Assembly (NCBI GenBank): GCA_964030475.1
Contig: CAXIPT010000003.1
Span: forward strand, 8,092,663 to 8,156,662
Source of the DNA: Tethya wilhelma
Lineage: Eukaryota > Porifera > Demospongiae > Tethyida > Tethyidae
Length of the DNA stretch: 64,000 bases
Direction of reading: 5' to 3'
The translations under genes and the position numbers were made by a program. The notes under the pieces are model-generated. The model made no database searches. It saw only the letters and a list, made by a program, of their open reading frames with translations, and was not told the origin of the DNA. Positions 21,530-32,399 of the stretch are shown in pieces (the first letter of the stretch is position 1; each line of letters begins with the position of its first letter).

Positions 21530-21707
21530 AAAGTGAATCTACTTTTAGAACATCTGTGACTAACACCTATAGAACTATGTCTGATGCTCTTGAGCTGGAA
21601 GTTGAACAATCTGAATAATCATTGATTGATCGTTACACCACTTCTGAGATGGTTAACCCACTGACCTACTCAAAAACACCTACCACTCCGAGGACAGTAT
21701 AATACAA

Positions 21708-21812
21708 GTAGTAAAAATTTTATAAAAATGAGCATGCAGTGTATGAATGGGCAGTGTTGTAAAAAGTAAGGAAACGAGGTAAGACTCTGAATTTGACACA
21801 TGACTACTCAGT
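21708..21812 (-). repeat. Inverted-repeat family arm, single
   Basis: Starts ACAAGTAGTAAAAATTTTAT and ends ACACATGACTACT; same family as 22595-22702, more diverged. Confidence 0.7.
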
Positions 21813-21829
21813 TTTTTAGTCTTCATTAA

Positions 21830-22110
21830 GCCTCGGCGCGTGCGTAGCACGTGCAGAGGGTTACGGTAGTCGTTTTGTGTGTGTGTGTGTGTCTGTTACT
21901 AAATTATCTGAAGAATGGCAGCTCTATGTAGAGTCACAATGGAAGGTACTTACGTTCATGAATCGAAATTATCTTGAAATTTGACGTGTAGAATCTTGCA
22001 AAACAATGTAGTTTCTGAGATCTGAGGCTTTTGTGCATCTCTGAGCGCTTAGGCTTCGAAACCACACCCATCAATTACACCCCATGTAGTGTGCGTTATC
22101 TAGAAATACC
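21830..22110. repeat. Dispersed repeat with CG-rich hairpin and (GT)n
   Basis: Begins with CCTCGGCGCGTGCGTAGCAC, then GGTAGTCGTTTT(GT)n. A related start occurs at 57205 (CCTCAGCGTGTGAAACACGC ... GTAGTCATTTT(GT)n) and, in part, at 54250-54300. The next 480 bases (22111-22594) hold nothing I can identify. Confidence 0.55.
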
Positions 22111-22594
22111 GTAGGCTAGGAGGATCTGGAAGAGTGCTGGGCCAGTTTAGATATCTTGGCTGCTTGTCCAGGCAAGTAACTCAAGTAAGATAGCACTTTG
22201 TGGAACTATCATGATGATCGTACTGATCTTAGATACATGTATGTTGTTTTGAGTGAACTTCAGGCTGCACTGATGCCTGAATCAGTAGTGCCAGTCAGAT
22301 AATTTATCATTCAAATGTAAATAAGCATCTGCAGTGTAACTGTTAAAGTTTCACTGTTCAATGGATATTAATTTTAGTCTTAAGTGAGTGTTCTATAGAT
22401 TATAGCTAGGCTGGCTCAACTTGATCGTACCGGCTTGATTGGGGCTGCGCAGGTCATTTCAAGATGCCAGGCTTACTTGGGTCTCAATACTCAATGATGA
22501 CGGTCTTCCTTTACTGATATACTGTGTCATTCATTTTTGTTTTGCATGCTAGCTATATGAGTGCGCCAAGGCTTGTGCACCGTTGGTGCTTTCA

Positions 22595-23620
22595 TATTAT
22601 ACAAGTAGTAAAAATTTCAAAAAAAATAAGTAGTGTAGGAATGGGCAGAGTGGTAAAAAGCATTGGAACAAGACATGTCTCAATTTCGGTACATGACTAC
22701 TTCATTTTTGATTTATTCTTGATCCCAAATATATGGATCCTCAGTGTCATAAATGCAAAGATCTGTATTATTATAGTACCATAGCTTATTGGTTTGATCG
22801 AATCAGTTGGCTAAGCTGTGGAGTAAACCACAATAAGACATGCAGGCAACTTTACTGGACTGCCGGCCAAGAGTTGGGCGCGAAGTAGTCATGTGCCGAA
22901 ATTGAGACATGTCTTGTTCCAATGCTTTTTACCGCACTGCCCATTCCTACACTACTTATTTTTTTGAAATTTTTACTACTTGTTCATTTACTTTTTTCAA
23001 CACTATACAGTTTGGAGACTATAGAGACTGGTTAGTCTCTATAAAAAGCTTGAGTAGTAGCTAGCCTACATTGCAGTTTGTTGGAAGAGGCTAATGCTCA
23101 TGCGCAAAATAATGCCACGTGATAGATGACCTTTGAACTCTACAAACAGAGATAGCTCCATTTTAGTACATGAATTTTTACACTGAGTTTCAAAGCTTTC
23201 TGGTTTTTGTTTAGGCCTATTTGAGATTGAAACGAGTATCAAGGAATGTAGTACCCATGAAAAGAACTTACTTTGTGCTGTCAAAGTTGCATGGCTCAAC
23301 ACATTCTGATTCTCTGGAAATCCTTTTCAAGTAAGTCAGTTAGGAAGTACGTACATACGTATGTACGTTAGAGAACAAAAATGTCACTAGCTATGGTGGC
23401 TTCCCAATAGCGCTCACTACGAGTGCTGAGGAAAGTTTTTGTGAGTTTTAGGCCTTGCATGCAATTGGTAATCTGTCAGTAAGAGCCTCTGAGTACCTTT
23501 GAAGGTTTAATTTTGTTTAACTAGATTTTTATTGTGGCCAACATTTTGTATGGTGTTTATGGGACAGTCGGCCCCATTCCTACTATACGTACTACCGTAC
23601 GTATGATGGTATTGCCAGTA
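22595..23620 (+). mobile_element. Inverted-repeat element, 'empty' paralogue of the Kolobok target
   Basis: Arms 22602-22702 and 22886-22985 are about 100-bp inverted repeats (ACAAGTAGTAAAAATTTCAA... and its complement) around a 183-base interior. The interior aligns in reverse orientation with 16641-16739 plus 19496-19600, lacking the Kolobok. The right arm continues into the 620-bp sequence (22986-23620) shared with 35395-35940 and the complement of 16010-16530 and 28070-28560. No transposase, so non-autonomous. Confidence 0.75.
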
Positions 23621-23710
23621 TTCACTTGGCCCATGATAACACTGATGAGGCAGTTTAAATTAAAGCAATCACTTGTGCTATGGAATAAAGTGTCACTATA
23701 AGTCTTTAGA

Positions 23711-25142
23711 TCATGTGCCAGTCTTACCTTGTTTCCTTACAAGAATCATGTGCTGGATTTTCCCATTGAATACTGTGTCCCGCATTATGGGCTCTTTACC
23801 ACCAGGTCGTACATTCATTTTTTCAGCGTTAAGTGAATCATCCGAACATTTCTTATGGGACGGAGCATTGTCGAAAATAAATACACCTAGGGTATCCGGG
23901 TATTTCTTTTCAAAAATATCCACAGCCTTGTCCACTTGTTTCAACAACATGTCATTGTCAAAGTACCCTTCGGTATTTGTTTCTAGAAGAAGCCTTGCCT
24001 GATCACCTTCATGCTTCAAATAGTCACAGCTGTTCTCCTCGACAAAGTCAGACACCATAATTGACTGTCCCAAGGACTTCTGTTTTAATATACTAAGAGA
24101 GCCATCATCCCAGTAGCAAGACTGGTCCGCATTGGAATAAAACGTAGACTCATCATGATGTACTTGAATCAATGCCTTCTCACCTGGTCGTAACACTGGG
24201 GTGTGGCCAGGATACATACAGTGTCTATCAAGGTCCGAAATTGTATCCACATATTTCTGCCTGTGCTGGATTACGTCATCCCGCTCATGTCCATCAAAAT
24301 ACACTGTTTTTTGTGATTTTTTCTTGAGAAGCCAAGGTTATACATCCATGCTCTCGCAGTTTCAACACAAATATTTCGTCTATATTCTTTATGCACCCAA
24401 TCTCTGAAGTCTTGAAGGGTCATGTTGGGTGATCCACGTTGGTATGCTGATTTATGTACAAATTCTCGAGCATTCACATGGAAGTCAACATCATGAATAA
24501 TACTGTGTGGATTCCGACAGGATTTACCACGCTCAGAAGACAACAAATCCTCAATCATTTCATCATCAACATTGCTCTCAGACACACCAACAAGAGCCAA
24601 AAAATATTCTGCTGCCCATTTTCGAATACTTTTTGCTGAGACACCACATAGGTCAGATGCCTTTTGTGAGGCATCCATGATGCCTAACTTCCATGCAGAA
24701 ACAGCAATGCTAAAAACTTGAATTGCAAATGCTTTGTGCAACTCGACCGACACATTCCTATCAATGTACATACTTACACTTTCACTTCCATGCTCAAATG
24801 TATGTTGGTCATGTTTTAATAATTGTTGTAATGTGTCAATTTCTACCTCTGTATCCGGCATTTCTGTACAGTCTGAACTTGCAAGTGACACACCTCTACG
24901 AGCACCTTTCAGTGACTACATCATGATCTTGTCTGCTGCAATTGAACTGCATGTCCTCTTGGCTCTTGGTGCACAGTCTGGAGATGGCCATTGCTGACAT
25001 CCTTCAAAAAAGCATTAAGACCTCTTGACCTCCTCTTCAAACCACAGGATGCTGTGGTCTGGTTCTGAAAAGAACCAGGTGTAGTAGCTTGGCTGTAATC
25101 GCTAGTCATCGTAATCAGCTGTTTCTTGCATTCAAACTTCAA
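23711..25142 (-). pseudogene. DDE transposase of an unassigned superfamily
   Basis: Minus strand, N- to C-terminal. A Ser/Thr-rich N-terminus (25142-24921) is followed after a frameshift and stop by a helical region (SAKSIRKWAAEYFLALVGVS) and VETARAWMYNLGFSRKNHKK (24891-24271). A one-base overlap leads to YFDGHERDDVIQHRQKYV, then VHHDESTFYSNADQSCYW, SLGQSIMVSDFVEE, LGVFIFDNAPSHKKC and EKMNVRPGGK (24304-23711). HHDEST and FDNAPSH look like the first two catalytic Asp motifs. The third Glu would follow HMIL, but the frame ends there at GTAAGG, a potential donor, so the last exon is missing. I have seen this protein type in fungal and invertebrate genomes but cannot give it a superfamily name. 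Confidence 0.75.
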
Positions 25143-25379
25143 ACCATACTGTTGACGTAGGGAAATTCCAGCTATTTAAGTCATGTGCCAGTCTTGGTTT
25201 CGTCAGCAATTTCATAGTGACGTGTCTCTGCAGGCGCTTAAGTATTGGCTATACTGGCAAGCAAGAATTTTCAGAAAGACAGGATTCTGAAGGTTTTCAC
25301 TGATTTATTCATGCATTTCAAGTGTTACTAAGTTCATTTTTATACAAATATAACAAAATAAAAAATTTCCCTGACTACC

Positions 25380-27372
25380 TTGGAAGCACTGTAGATGACA
25401 CACACCAATAAAGGTGATTGATGATGCTTCTCTGCCAGTTTCCAATTAGCTCACAACCTTTCTGCTTTGAGGCTGCTTGTAATTTGGTACGAAAACCTGT
25501 ATGTCAAGCATAATAAAAAATCTTACGATCACGTAATGATCTAATTTGTTACCTTTAGCTACATTACATGCCAGACATCATAATAGTGCCTGATGTTTGG
25601 ATATGTTTCACGAAGCCATTTGTTTATTTTATTGTGTCTATCTGTCACAAGAACATCGACTGTCAAACCTTGTTGTTGGAGAAATTTCAGTACCCTTTCC
25701 AGTCCTTCCTTTTCCATATGGTAGCTACCTGCTACTTCATTACTCTGGAATTTGAAGTTAGATGCAATGTATTTACACACACACACACAGAGAGAGAGAG
25801 AGAGGGAGGGGGGACATACCAGTACTAATTTATAATCTAGTACTTTGTTGCAGGACATCTCAATTACTGTGTACGACCCGTACTTTGCACTGTGACCAGG
25901 ACTATCAGCTCGACCATCTCCAGAAAGTGATAACTTCTTCTGGTCCTTTAGACTTGATAATATGACTCGTTTTTTTTCCCAAATGGTAGATACGGTTGGA
26001 AGTAGATATTGCTTTTGGTGTCGAAAGAAAGTATTCAGAGATATCATGTGACAGTTTAATATGTTGAAAATCCTGAGAGCTTTGGCTGGCAATGCACCAG
26101 CATAAAAAATAGCAGCTGAGATAGAAATGTTGCCAGCAGGTACGCTTCCAATGATCGGCTGACTGTTCCATTTCCAAGTTTTGCCACATCGAAGACAACT
26201 CTGAGTTATGCTGAGGAAAGAACCAGTAACTACTTTGCTGACATTCACATATTTGCTGCCACCAAATTGACAACAGAAGGAGTGCTGACTCAAACACAAT
26301 AAAACATGAACTGGAGTTGGAGCTAGCTGTAGATGGAGTACTGGACTCACACCTACACAAAAGAAAATATTCAATAACACTAATTATGATACAAAAGCAC
26401 ATTTTTTGTCTTACGATGAAGAATCATCAGTCATGGTGTATGTTGAGGTATTAATATCACCCTGTGATAACTCTGACTCAGATTGTGAAGTATCTGATTG
26501 TGAAGGACTTGAAGTGCTCGGAAGTATTACAGACTGTCCAACAGGGGTCAGCAGAGAACACTGAACTCCGACATCTTATGTACTGGTCATAATTTGGATG
26601 TCTGAACATTGCACACCAACAGAACAGACACTCGGTTTTACTTGGACTCCTAATATAATTATATCGATCATTCATGATCCCAGGATATGCTATACATATT
26701 TGACAAGTATATATAGGTACATACCTAAAGTCTTCATTCTTGTACTTGTTTGAACTCGAGCGTTTTTTCTGTCAGGAGTCACTTGGATTCCAGTATCACA
26801 CTGATTGCAACTCTGAGGTTGATCACTGGTTTCTTGTGTGCTTATGTCCATTTCCTGTGCTGTGTCACACAAAAGCTGTGAAACGATCTGTAAAACAAAG
26901 TTTCAGTATCATATTTTACTGAATGACTGATGGCAGTGATCTATTACAAACTTACTCTAGATCTCTCTCGTTTCTCATAAGTAGTCCTTGTCTTCTTTGT
27001 CGTGCCTGCATCGACCAGAGATGAGCTGCTTGAAGCTCTCTTTCGTGAAACAGAACTTGGACCAGCCACTTGGCTTCCAGCCATTGAACTACTTGTAGGC
27101 TGTTCAAACAAAGTAGGAACTGCATCCTTCTTGAGTCTCCTACGTTTCTGTATTCCCATTTATGAGGCCAATTCTGAGTCAGGTTCAAAGCAGTTGGTGT
27201 CAAAGTGTTGGCTGCACAAAACACTGTGTTCACTGGGACTCCATTTAACTTTAGTTCTCTGGACATTATTGACCCAGAGTTGTCGTAAAACAGGATCCTT
27301 AGGGAATGTAAACAGACTTACATTGTCACTGTATGTATTGGAACAGCCAGCAGCAATGCACCGCTTCACCAT
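25380..27372 (-). pseudogene. Kolobok THAP transposase, multi-exon, near full-length
   Basis: Start MVKRCIAAGCSNTYSDNV (27372), a THAP zinc finger with C-x4-C and CSQHF. An in-frame TAA follows at about 27164, before the basic linker QKRRRLKKDAVPT. Further exons: 26889-26727 (CDTGIQVTPDRKNARVQTST), about 26580-26415 (SPSQSDTSQSESELSQGD), about 26370-25838 (catalytic region: GNISISAAIFYAGALPAKAL, LSLSGDGRADSPGHSAKYGS), about 25760-25560 (SNEVAGSYHMEKEGLERVL, VLVTDRHNKINKWLRE, HYYDVWHV) and 25505-25380 (GFRTKLQAASKQKGCELIGN). GT/AG boundaries are visible at most junctions. GDGRADSP and VTDRH carry the conserved Asp residues. One nonsense codon and a truncated end make it inactive, but it is the best-preserved cut-and-paste transposase here. 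Confidence 0.85.
25779..25815. repeat. Microsatellite (CA)n(GA)n inside a Kolobok intron
   Basis: ACACACACACACACAGAGAG and further GA units, located in the intron between the GDGRADSP and SNEV exons. Confidence 0.9.
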
Positions 27373-27643
27373 AACGCAGGGTTTGAGTCTCAAGAAGAAT
27401 AGTACTCTATGCAGTTTTCACTGACAATGCAGCATGTGTTCCCCCCGTGACGTCACATAAAGGCCCTGCCCATTAAGGAAGTACTATGTGAATTAGAAAA
27501 TTTATTTAGTTTTTAGCTTCCAGAGGGTGCCTATTTTACTGCACCAGCAGGAATATAGATTTTTTTCACTATTTTCCCACCCTTCAAAGTGTCATATAAC
27601 ACAAAAATAAAACTTAAAAAAATTCATGAAAGTCCCCCTTTAA

Positions 27644-27985
27644 CTATTACCAAAGCTATTTGCTTCATCAAATGGTACCCAAAGTGGATTGGATTCAGGG
27701 ACTACTTCCACCAAAATAGGACACTGTTTGCAGCTTCCTAAACCAGTTTCTCTAGCATTCTGATGATTCTTGCTTTTAAGGATACGTCGCAAAAGATGCA
27801 AATCTGATCATAATATAATTATAAGTATAGCTATAGGTAATTAACAAGCAAAGGATAAACGTTTAATAATTTATATACCACATACTTTGAGATTTTCCCA
27901 CATGTACAGCAGATCTACCAGTAGCTGAGAACAGGCAAGGCCGTTTTGCTGGCACCCACTCACGTTTTGAAGACAACAATAATTG
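27644..27985 (-). CDS. Two coding exons of an unidentified gene interrupted by Kolobok
   Basis: Minus strand exon A (about 27985-27897) reads WVPAKRPCLFSATGRSAVHV up to a GTATGT donor. Exon B (about 27807-27644), after a TATTATGATCAG acceptor, reads LHLLRRILKSKNHQNARETG, LGSCKQCPILVEVVPESNPL and WVPFDEANSFGNS. The stop codon TAA of exon B is part of the TTAA where Kolobok is inserted, so the original frame continued further. The splice phase is consistent. I do not recognise the protein. Spliced, stop-free coding character suggests either a host gene or another transposon gene. Confidence 0.4.
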
Positions 27986-28069
27986 TCAGATAAAAAAATT
28001 ATTATAGTTTAATTATTTAATTATTATCATGAATAAACTGTATTTTTGCTAACATGACAGAATGTCTCT

Positions 28070-28560
28070 TACAGGGATCTTGGAAGGACATTTGGAATGG
28101 GCCAAATGTCCCATATGTACAATACAAAATGTTCATGCTTATAAATTTCCAAGAAAAGGAAATGAAACCATCATACCTTTATAGAGGCTCTTTCAGTGGG
28201 GATTTTTAACTGTATTAAAAGAGCAGAACTCAGAAACAATCTCAAGAACATAGTCACTTGGTTGGAAGCCATACTAGTGCAGATTTGTTCTCCTAACTTA
28301 CATACTTCCTTTCTAACTGACTTCAAAACGATTTTAAGAAAAACGAAATAACTTGTCACTGTTTTGAACACAGGATAGTATTGTTTATAGTATGTAGTAC
28401 ATTCCTCGATACTTACTAGCTACGTAACTGGAGAGAACAAAGAACTGGAAGTCCATGAACAAGAATACAGTATAAATTTCTGTACTGTTATGATCTCCAA
28501 GTGGTCTCAGGTAAAGGTCGTCAAAGTCATAAAGTAACGGGATAAGCGTATACACACACG
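28070..28560 (-). repeat. Diverged copy of the 620-bp dispersed repeat
   Basis: Matches the complement of 35500-35905 (ATGGGACA...GCCCATTCC end, GAAGCCA and TCTAACTGACTT blocks). Partial, no flanking arm. The adjacent 28561-29039 shows no feature I can support. Confidence 0.55.
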
Positions 28561-29039
28561 TGTCAGTTATGGACCAGTTTTAACCAGTTCTGTAACGGTG
28601 TTCCAAAAGTATCTTAAACTTTTCTCGGCATTTCAAAAGTGTCTTCTTGTAAGTCGTTCCTCAGGTGGCCCAGATAACCACAGCGAGCTCTTGTCTCAAG
28701 TTCCAGTTCAAGAGATAAGTTCACATAATTTCTATTGTTCATATTGTTTGTTTGCACTGACAGCTAGCGTAGCAATTTGTGGATTTGTGTCTGTGTCTCA
28801 AGTGTATAGCTAGCTAATTTGTGCCGCCATATTTTCAAGTTAGCTAATTTCATCAAGTTGTGTCTTGTTTTAGAGTCTGGCTTTGATTATTTGTATGTCT
28901 GTGTCTTAGTGTTTGTGTACTAAACTATAGCTACTTTTGTGTATTCATAGTTCATACAATAATTATTTAACAATTGTTAGTGTGGTATTTTGTGTGTATA
29001 CACCATAGTCATCGTCCATAATTGTAGCCTTGCCTTCTA

Positions 29040-30118
29040 AAAAGTATCAACAACGATACCAGCGAAAACAGCTAACAAAGAAAAAGCTTTGTCCGCACAA
29101 AGGGAGTACTATTTTGACAATATTGAAAAAGAAAAGACTTGAAGCATTGAAAACTATGTGACAGCAAAACTTGAAAAGCCAGAAAAAATGAAATGCATTT
29201 CACAATGCTCATCACACAAAAACTATTTCAATAATTTACCACAGAGTCATCACTCTTCCAAAATAAAAGCTCAGAGGTTTTATGAGGCAAACAAAGATGC
29301 TTGTAAAGAGGCCTCCAAACTTAGAATGAAATGCTCAGTGGCGGTTTAGGGGGAGATCCAAGGGATCCATGGATCCCCCCTTTCAGCTGGAAACCCATAC
29401 ACCTGCACAGCTACACAGATAAAAAAGTAGCATCAAAGATCCCCCCTTTCAATTTGAAAAAAGAAAAATAATTCAAAATTTCACCGAAAATCAGTTTTTT
29501 TGTGGAAGATAGAAGAGTTTCTGTCTGTGTCTTGCCATTTTTTCGCCATTCAGGCCCTGATCTGGCAAAATTTTAGCTGCACGCACACAAAAGGGGCAGA
29601 TTTTCAAACCGGAAGTGGGTGTGGTTACCCAAATTTTTCCGCGCGCTCTGTGCACGCATTGGTTAGATTCCCCCTATATAAAATCCTAGATCCGCCCCTG
29701 ATGCTTGTACAATCAAAATCAGAAAACATACAGAAAAGCTGCTAAGCTTAGAATGAATTGCTTCTACTATCAGAACAGGCAATATTGTAGAAAGGCATGA
29801 GAAAGAAACATATGTATGAGAGAAGCAAGCTGAATGGCAGCTAGCATAAGAATGAAAAATATGTATGAGAGAAAAAAGCCAGCATACAGATTAGCCTCCA
29901 GGATTAGACAGAGAAAGTGGTATGCTAGTGCTAGGCCAATAGCAAAGGCCAGAATGTATTGCATGCAGCATATCATTCACGCTCAGCACAAAAATAGATA
30001 TGATCTGTATGAACTTTGTGATGTGAACAGCGAAGCAATTCTGAAAACCCTTCAGTTTGATTTGCTGTCACATAGTGCGGAGCTCATTAACTCCCTTTGC
30101 GAAGTGCAGGGTTTAATG
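29040..30118 (+). pseudogene. Lys/Arg-rich repeat protein (transposon accessory N-terminus?), split by a MITE
   Basis: Reads basic repeats of the type KKYQQRYQRKQLTKKKL, then RFYEANKDACKEASKLRMKC, a MITE at 29336-29700, and ASRIRQRKWYASARPIAKAR and YCMQHIIHAQHKNRYDLYEL. Arrays of R-M/K-x-x-Y repeats like this form N-terminal parts of Helitron- and other element-encoded proteins in invertebrates; the exact family is uncertain. Frameshifts occur before and after the MITE. The frame ends at 30118, where a CAGGGGCGTAGG terminus begins. Confidence 0.5.
29336..29700. mobile_element. MITE with CAGTGGCGG termini and 5-bp target duplication
   Basis: CAGTGGCGGTTTAGGGGG at the left and CCTAGATCCGCCCCTG at the right, flanked on both sides by ATGCT. 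365 bases. Inserted into the basic-repeat reading frame. Confidence 0.85.
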
Positions 30119-31085
30119 CAGGGGCGTAGGTAGATATTGTAGAAAGGGGGGGCTAAGTTGTGGGCGAAGCCCACAGTGGCCCCAAAGGCAGCGATAGCGG
30201 CGGTCCGCTAGGGGGGTCTGGGGGCATGCTCCCCCAGGAAAATTTGGGTAAAATGACTATGCTGAGGTGCATTCTAGCGCATTCTGAACATTTTTTAGTG
30301 CTGTAAAAAATTAAGCAGTTTTTTGCTTGGAAGAGCGATCACAACCGTTGGTACGTATGCACGCACAAGTTTGCGCTTTGACCTTGCCCTCTAATATCAC
30401 ATAACTATTATTAAACACGTGACCAACAAAGTAAACAAAAATTTAATATGCTGTTTGAGTTTCTAGTTACAGTCAATGAAGAAGGTTTGAAAGCTGCATA
30501 CATTGAGGGAATCGCCTAGCAAACTCGTCAATAACTTCACTGATGTTGATATCAATGTCTCTGTGAAAATGAAGCAAAGACAAGGATGTGAGACGTTCAT
30601 TGCCCATTGTTGACCGTATGGAGGTCTTGATACGTTTCAAAGCACTGAAAGATCTCTCAGAAGTGCAAGAGGTTACAGGAAGAGTGCAAAGAATCTGGAG
30701 TAAAACTGTGATGTTCGGGAAGAGTGATGAGGACTGAGGTAATGTGTGATACAGTGTAGTAGGAAGGGAGGTTGATCCATGTTCTTCTTCCTAACGTTTC
30801 CACTTCATATACCACAAGTGAATTTCATTGAAGAGGCGAGAAGATCATCCTTATAAAAATCTCCCAACTCCTGAATCTTAGGTGAAACGTCCTCCATTGT
30901 CTTAGTGACCAAAAGTGAAGGTACAAGATAAAGACCTTGCATTGCTGTTTTCAAATCTTGTGTTCATTTCTGCAAGAAGGTGATCAAGGAGAGGGATAGA
31001 GATGGTATGTCGAAAGTACTCTGATGGAGATTGAGCTGGAACATTAGGTCGATGACGCTGATGTCCACAAAGTCGTGGCAGAGAT
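30119..31085 (-). pseudogene. hAT transposase C-terminal fragment (dimerisation domain) with 3' terminus
   Basis: Minus strand reads LPVTSCTSERSFSALKRIKT, RSTMGNERLTSLSLLHFH and DINISEVIDEFARRFPQC (about 30700-30490), the hAT C-terminal dimerisation domain of the TTF/ZMYM1 group. The upstream part (31085-30790) is more decayed. The element end CAGGGGCGTAGGTAG is at 30119. The opposite side is cut at 31086 by a gypsy 5' LTR. Frameshifts and stops are present. Confidence 0.8.
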
Positions 31086-31171
31086 TGTAATGGCGTACGT
31101 AATTTCCGGTTAGAGTTATTTGTGTCATGACCTTAAATACGTGATCTTTTAGACATGCTTGCATTATTATC
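31086..31171 (+). repeat. 5' LTR, truncated
   Basis: First 86 bases of the LTR, three differences from the 3' LTR over the same span. The second half, the primer binding site and the leader are deleted, so gag-coding sequence follows directly. Confidence 0.85.
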
Positions 31172-31753
31172 CTGCTTCAGCAGCGACAGTAGCAGCCAGA
31201 CCCAAAACAGTACATGTGATTGGGAGTCTAGAAGCGTTCGACCCCAAGCAGGACACAGTAGCTGAGTATATTGAACGGGCTAAGCTATACATGGATGCAA
31301 ATAGCATGCCAGCAGATCGAAGGGTAGCCACATTTCTACACCTATGCGATTATCAGGAATTTGATGATGCCGAACAAACCTGCCGACAAGTCGCTAGAGG
31401 ACATCTATGCTGTCATGAAGAAGCATTTTGAACCAAGACCCTTGGTAATATCTGAGCGTTTCAGGTTCAATAGGCGAGTTCAACTACCAGCCAAGAGCGC
31501 ATCCGATTTTGTGGCCGAGCTGAGAAGGCTTTCCGAACACTGTGCATTCAGAACGTTTTTGGACGATCCTCTTCGGGACCGATTTGTATGTGGACTAAGG
31601 AGTAAGGCGGCGCAGAAGAAACTGTTGCTAGAAGAAAGACTCACCTTTGCGGGAGCCATTAAGATCGCACAGGGTATGGAGGCTGCGAGAGACAACCTCA
31701 AGCAGTTGCGAAGCCCTAGCAGTGCAGCAAACGAGCTCTGCAGCTGCAGGTGA
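31159..31753 (+). pseudogene. gag (capsid) of the Ty3/gypsy element, frameshifted
   Basis: Reads VIGSLEAFDPKQDTVAEYIE, then after a small deletion and frame change near 31350 ADKSLEDIYAVMKKHFEPRP, SERFRFNRRVQLPAKSASDF and AELRRLSEHC, ending with LTFAGAIKIAQGMEAARDNL. This is the retrotransposon capsid fold that packages element RNA. The start is uncertain because the LTR/leader deletion joins the LTR directly to the gag frame. A second frame change near 31720 leads into the nucleocapsid. Confidence 0.85.
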
Positions 31754-32399
31754 AGTGCAGCGTGTTGCGAAGCCGTACTCCTACTACCGTTGTGGCCATC
31801 CGAGCCATGAAGCCTCGAAGTGCCCCCACAAGAGTAGTAAATGTCACAACTGTGGTAAGACGGGCCATATCAAGAGAGCTTGTACAAATAAACAAGGCGG
31901 TCCTCCCAGAAGCCACACAAGGAGCTTCAAAGCAAGGAAGAGAGAGATCAGACTGGTAGAGGAAGACCTAGAAGAGCCAATTCAGCGTATTACCGTATTA
32001 AACTCCGTACAAACTGGTAACCACAAGCCATACAAAGTGACTGTGCAAATAGAAGGGAAGTCTCAAACAATGGAAATTGATACTGGAGCTTGTGTCTCCC
32101 TAGTCGATGTGAAAGTCTACCAGAAGATCAGCACAAAGAAGTTGAAACCCTCTAAGGCCTGGTTGAAAAGTTACTCTGGACAGTGTATCAAAGTAGTTGG
32201 CGAAACCGAAGTTGAGGTTCGTCACAATGGCCAACAAGTCAAGCTTCCTTTAGTAGTAGTCAAGAAGGGACCAAGTTTGTTAGGCCGCAACTGGCTGGAG
32301 GCACTGAGATTGGATTGGCAAGAGATCCACTTGGTTGGAGGTAACACCGCTTTAAAGAATCTCCTGGAGAAGTGTTCAAGGAGGGGTTGGGAGAGTTGA
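31720..32399 (+). pseudogene. Nucleocapsid zinc knuckles and aspartic protease of the Ty3/gypsy element
   Basis: Two CCHC knuckles lie near 31780-31890: YYRCGHPSHEASKC, whose first Cys is replaced by Tyr, and the intact CHNCGKTGHIKRAC. They bind element RNA. The aspartic protease has the catalytic IDTGACVSLVD (about 32080; family usually DTGAS) and the flap/C-terminal LLGRNWLEAL. The frame ends at 32399, overlapping the start of the reverse transcriptase frame, a break that would need frameshifting or is decay. Confidence 0.85.

Larger units (their letters stand above)
25375..27639 (-). mobile_element. Kolobok-like transposon, second copy, 3' truncated
   Basis: The 5' terminus AGGGGGACTTTCATGAA (read on minus, from 27639) abuts TTAA at 27640-27643. 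The 3' terminus is absent: the reading frame fades at about 25375 and no matching inverted repeat is seen to the left. Same family as 16744-19491 (shared CCCCCCGTGACGTCAC block at 27440 and 19302). Confidence 0.8.
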
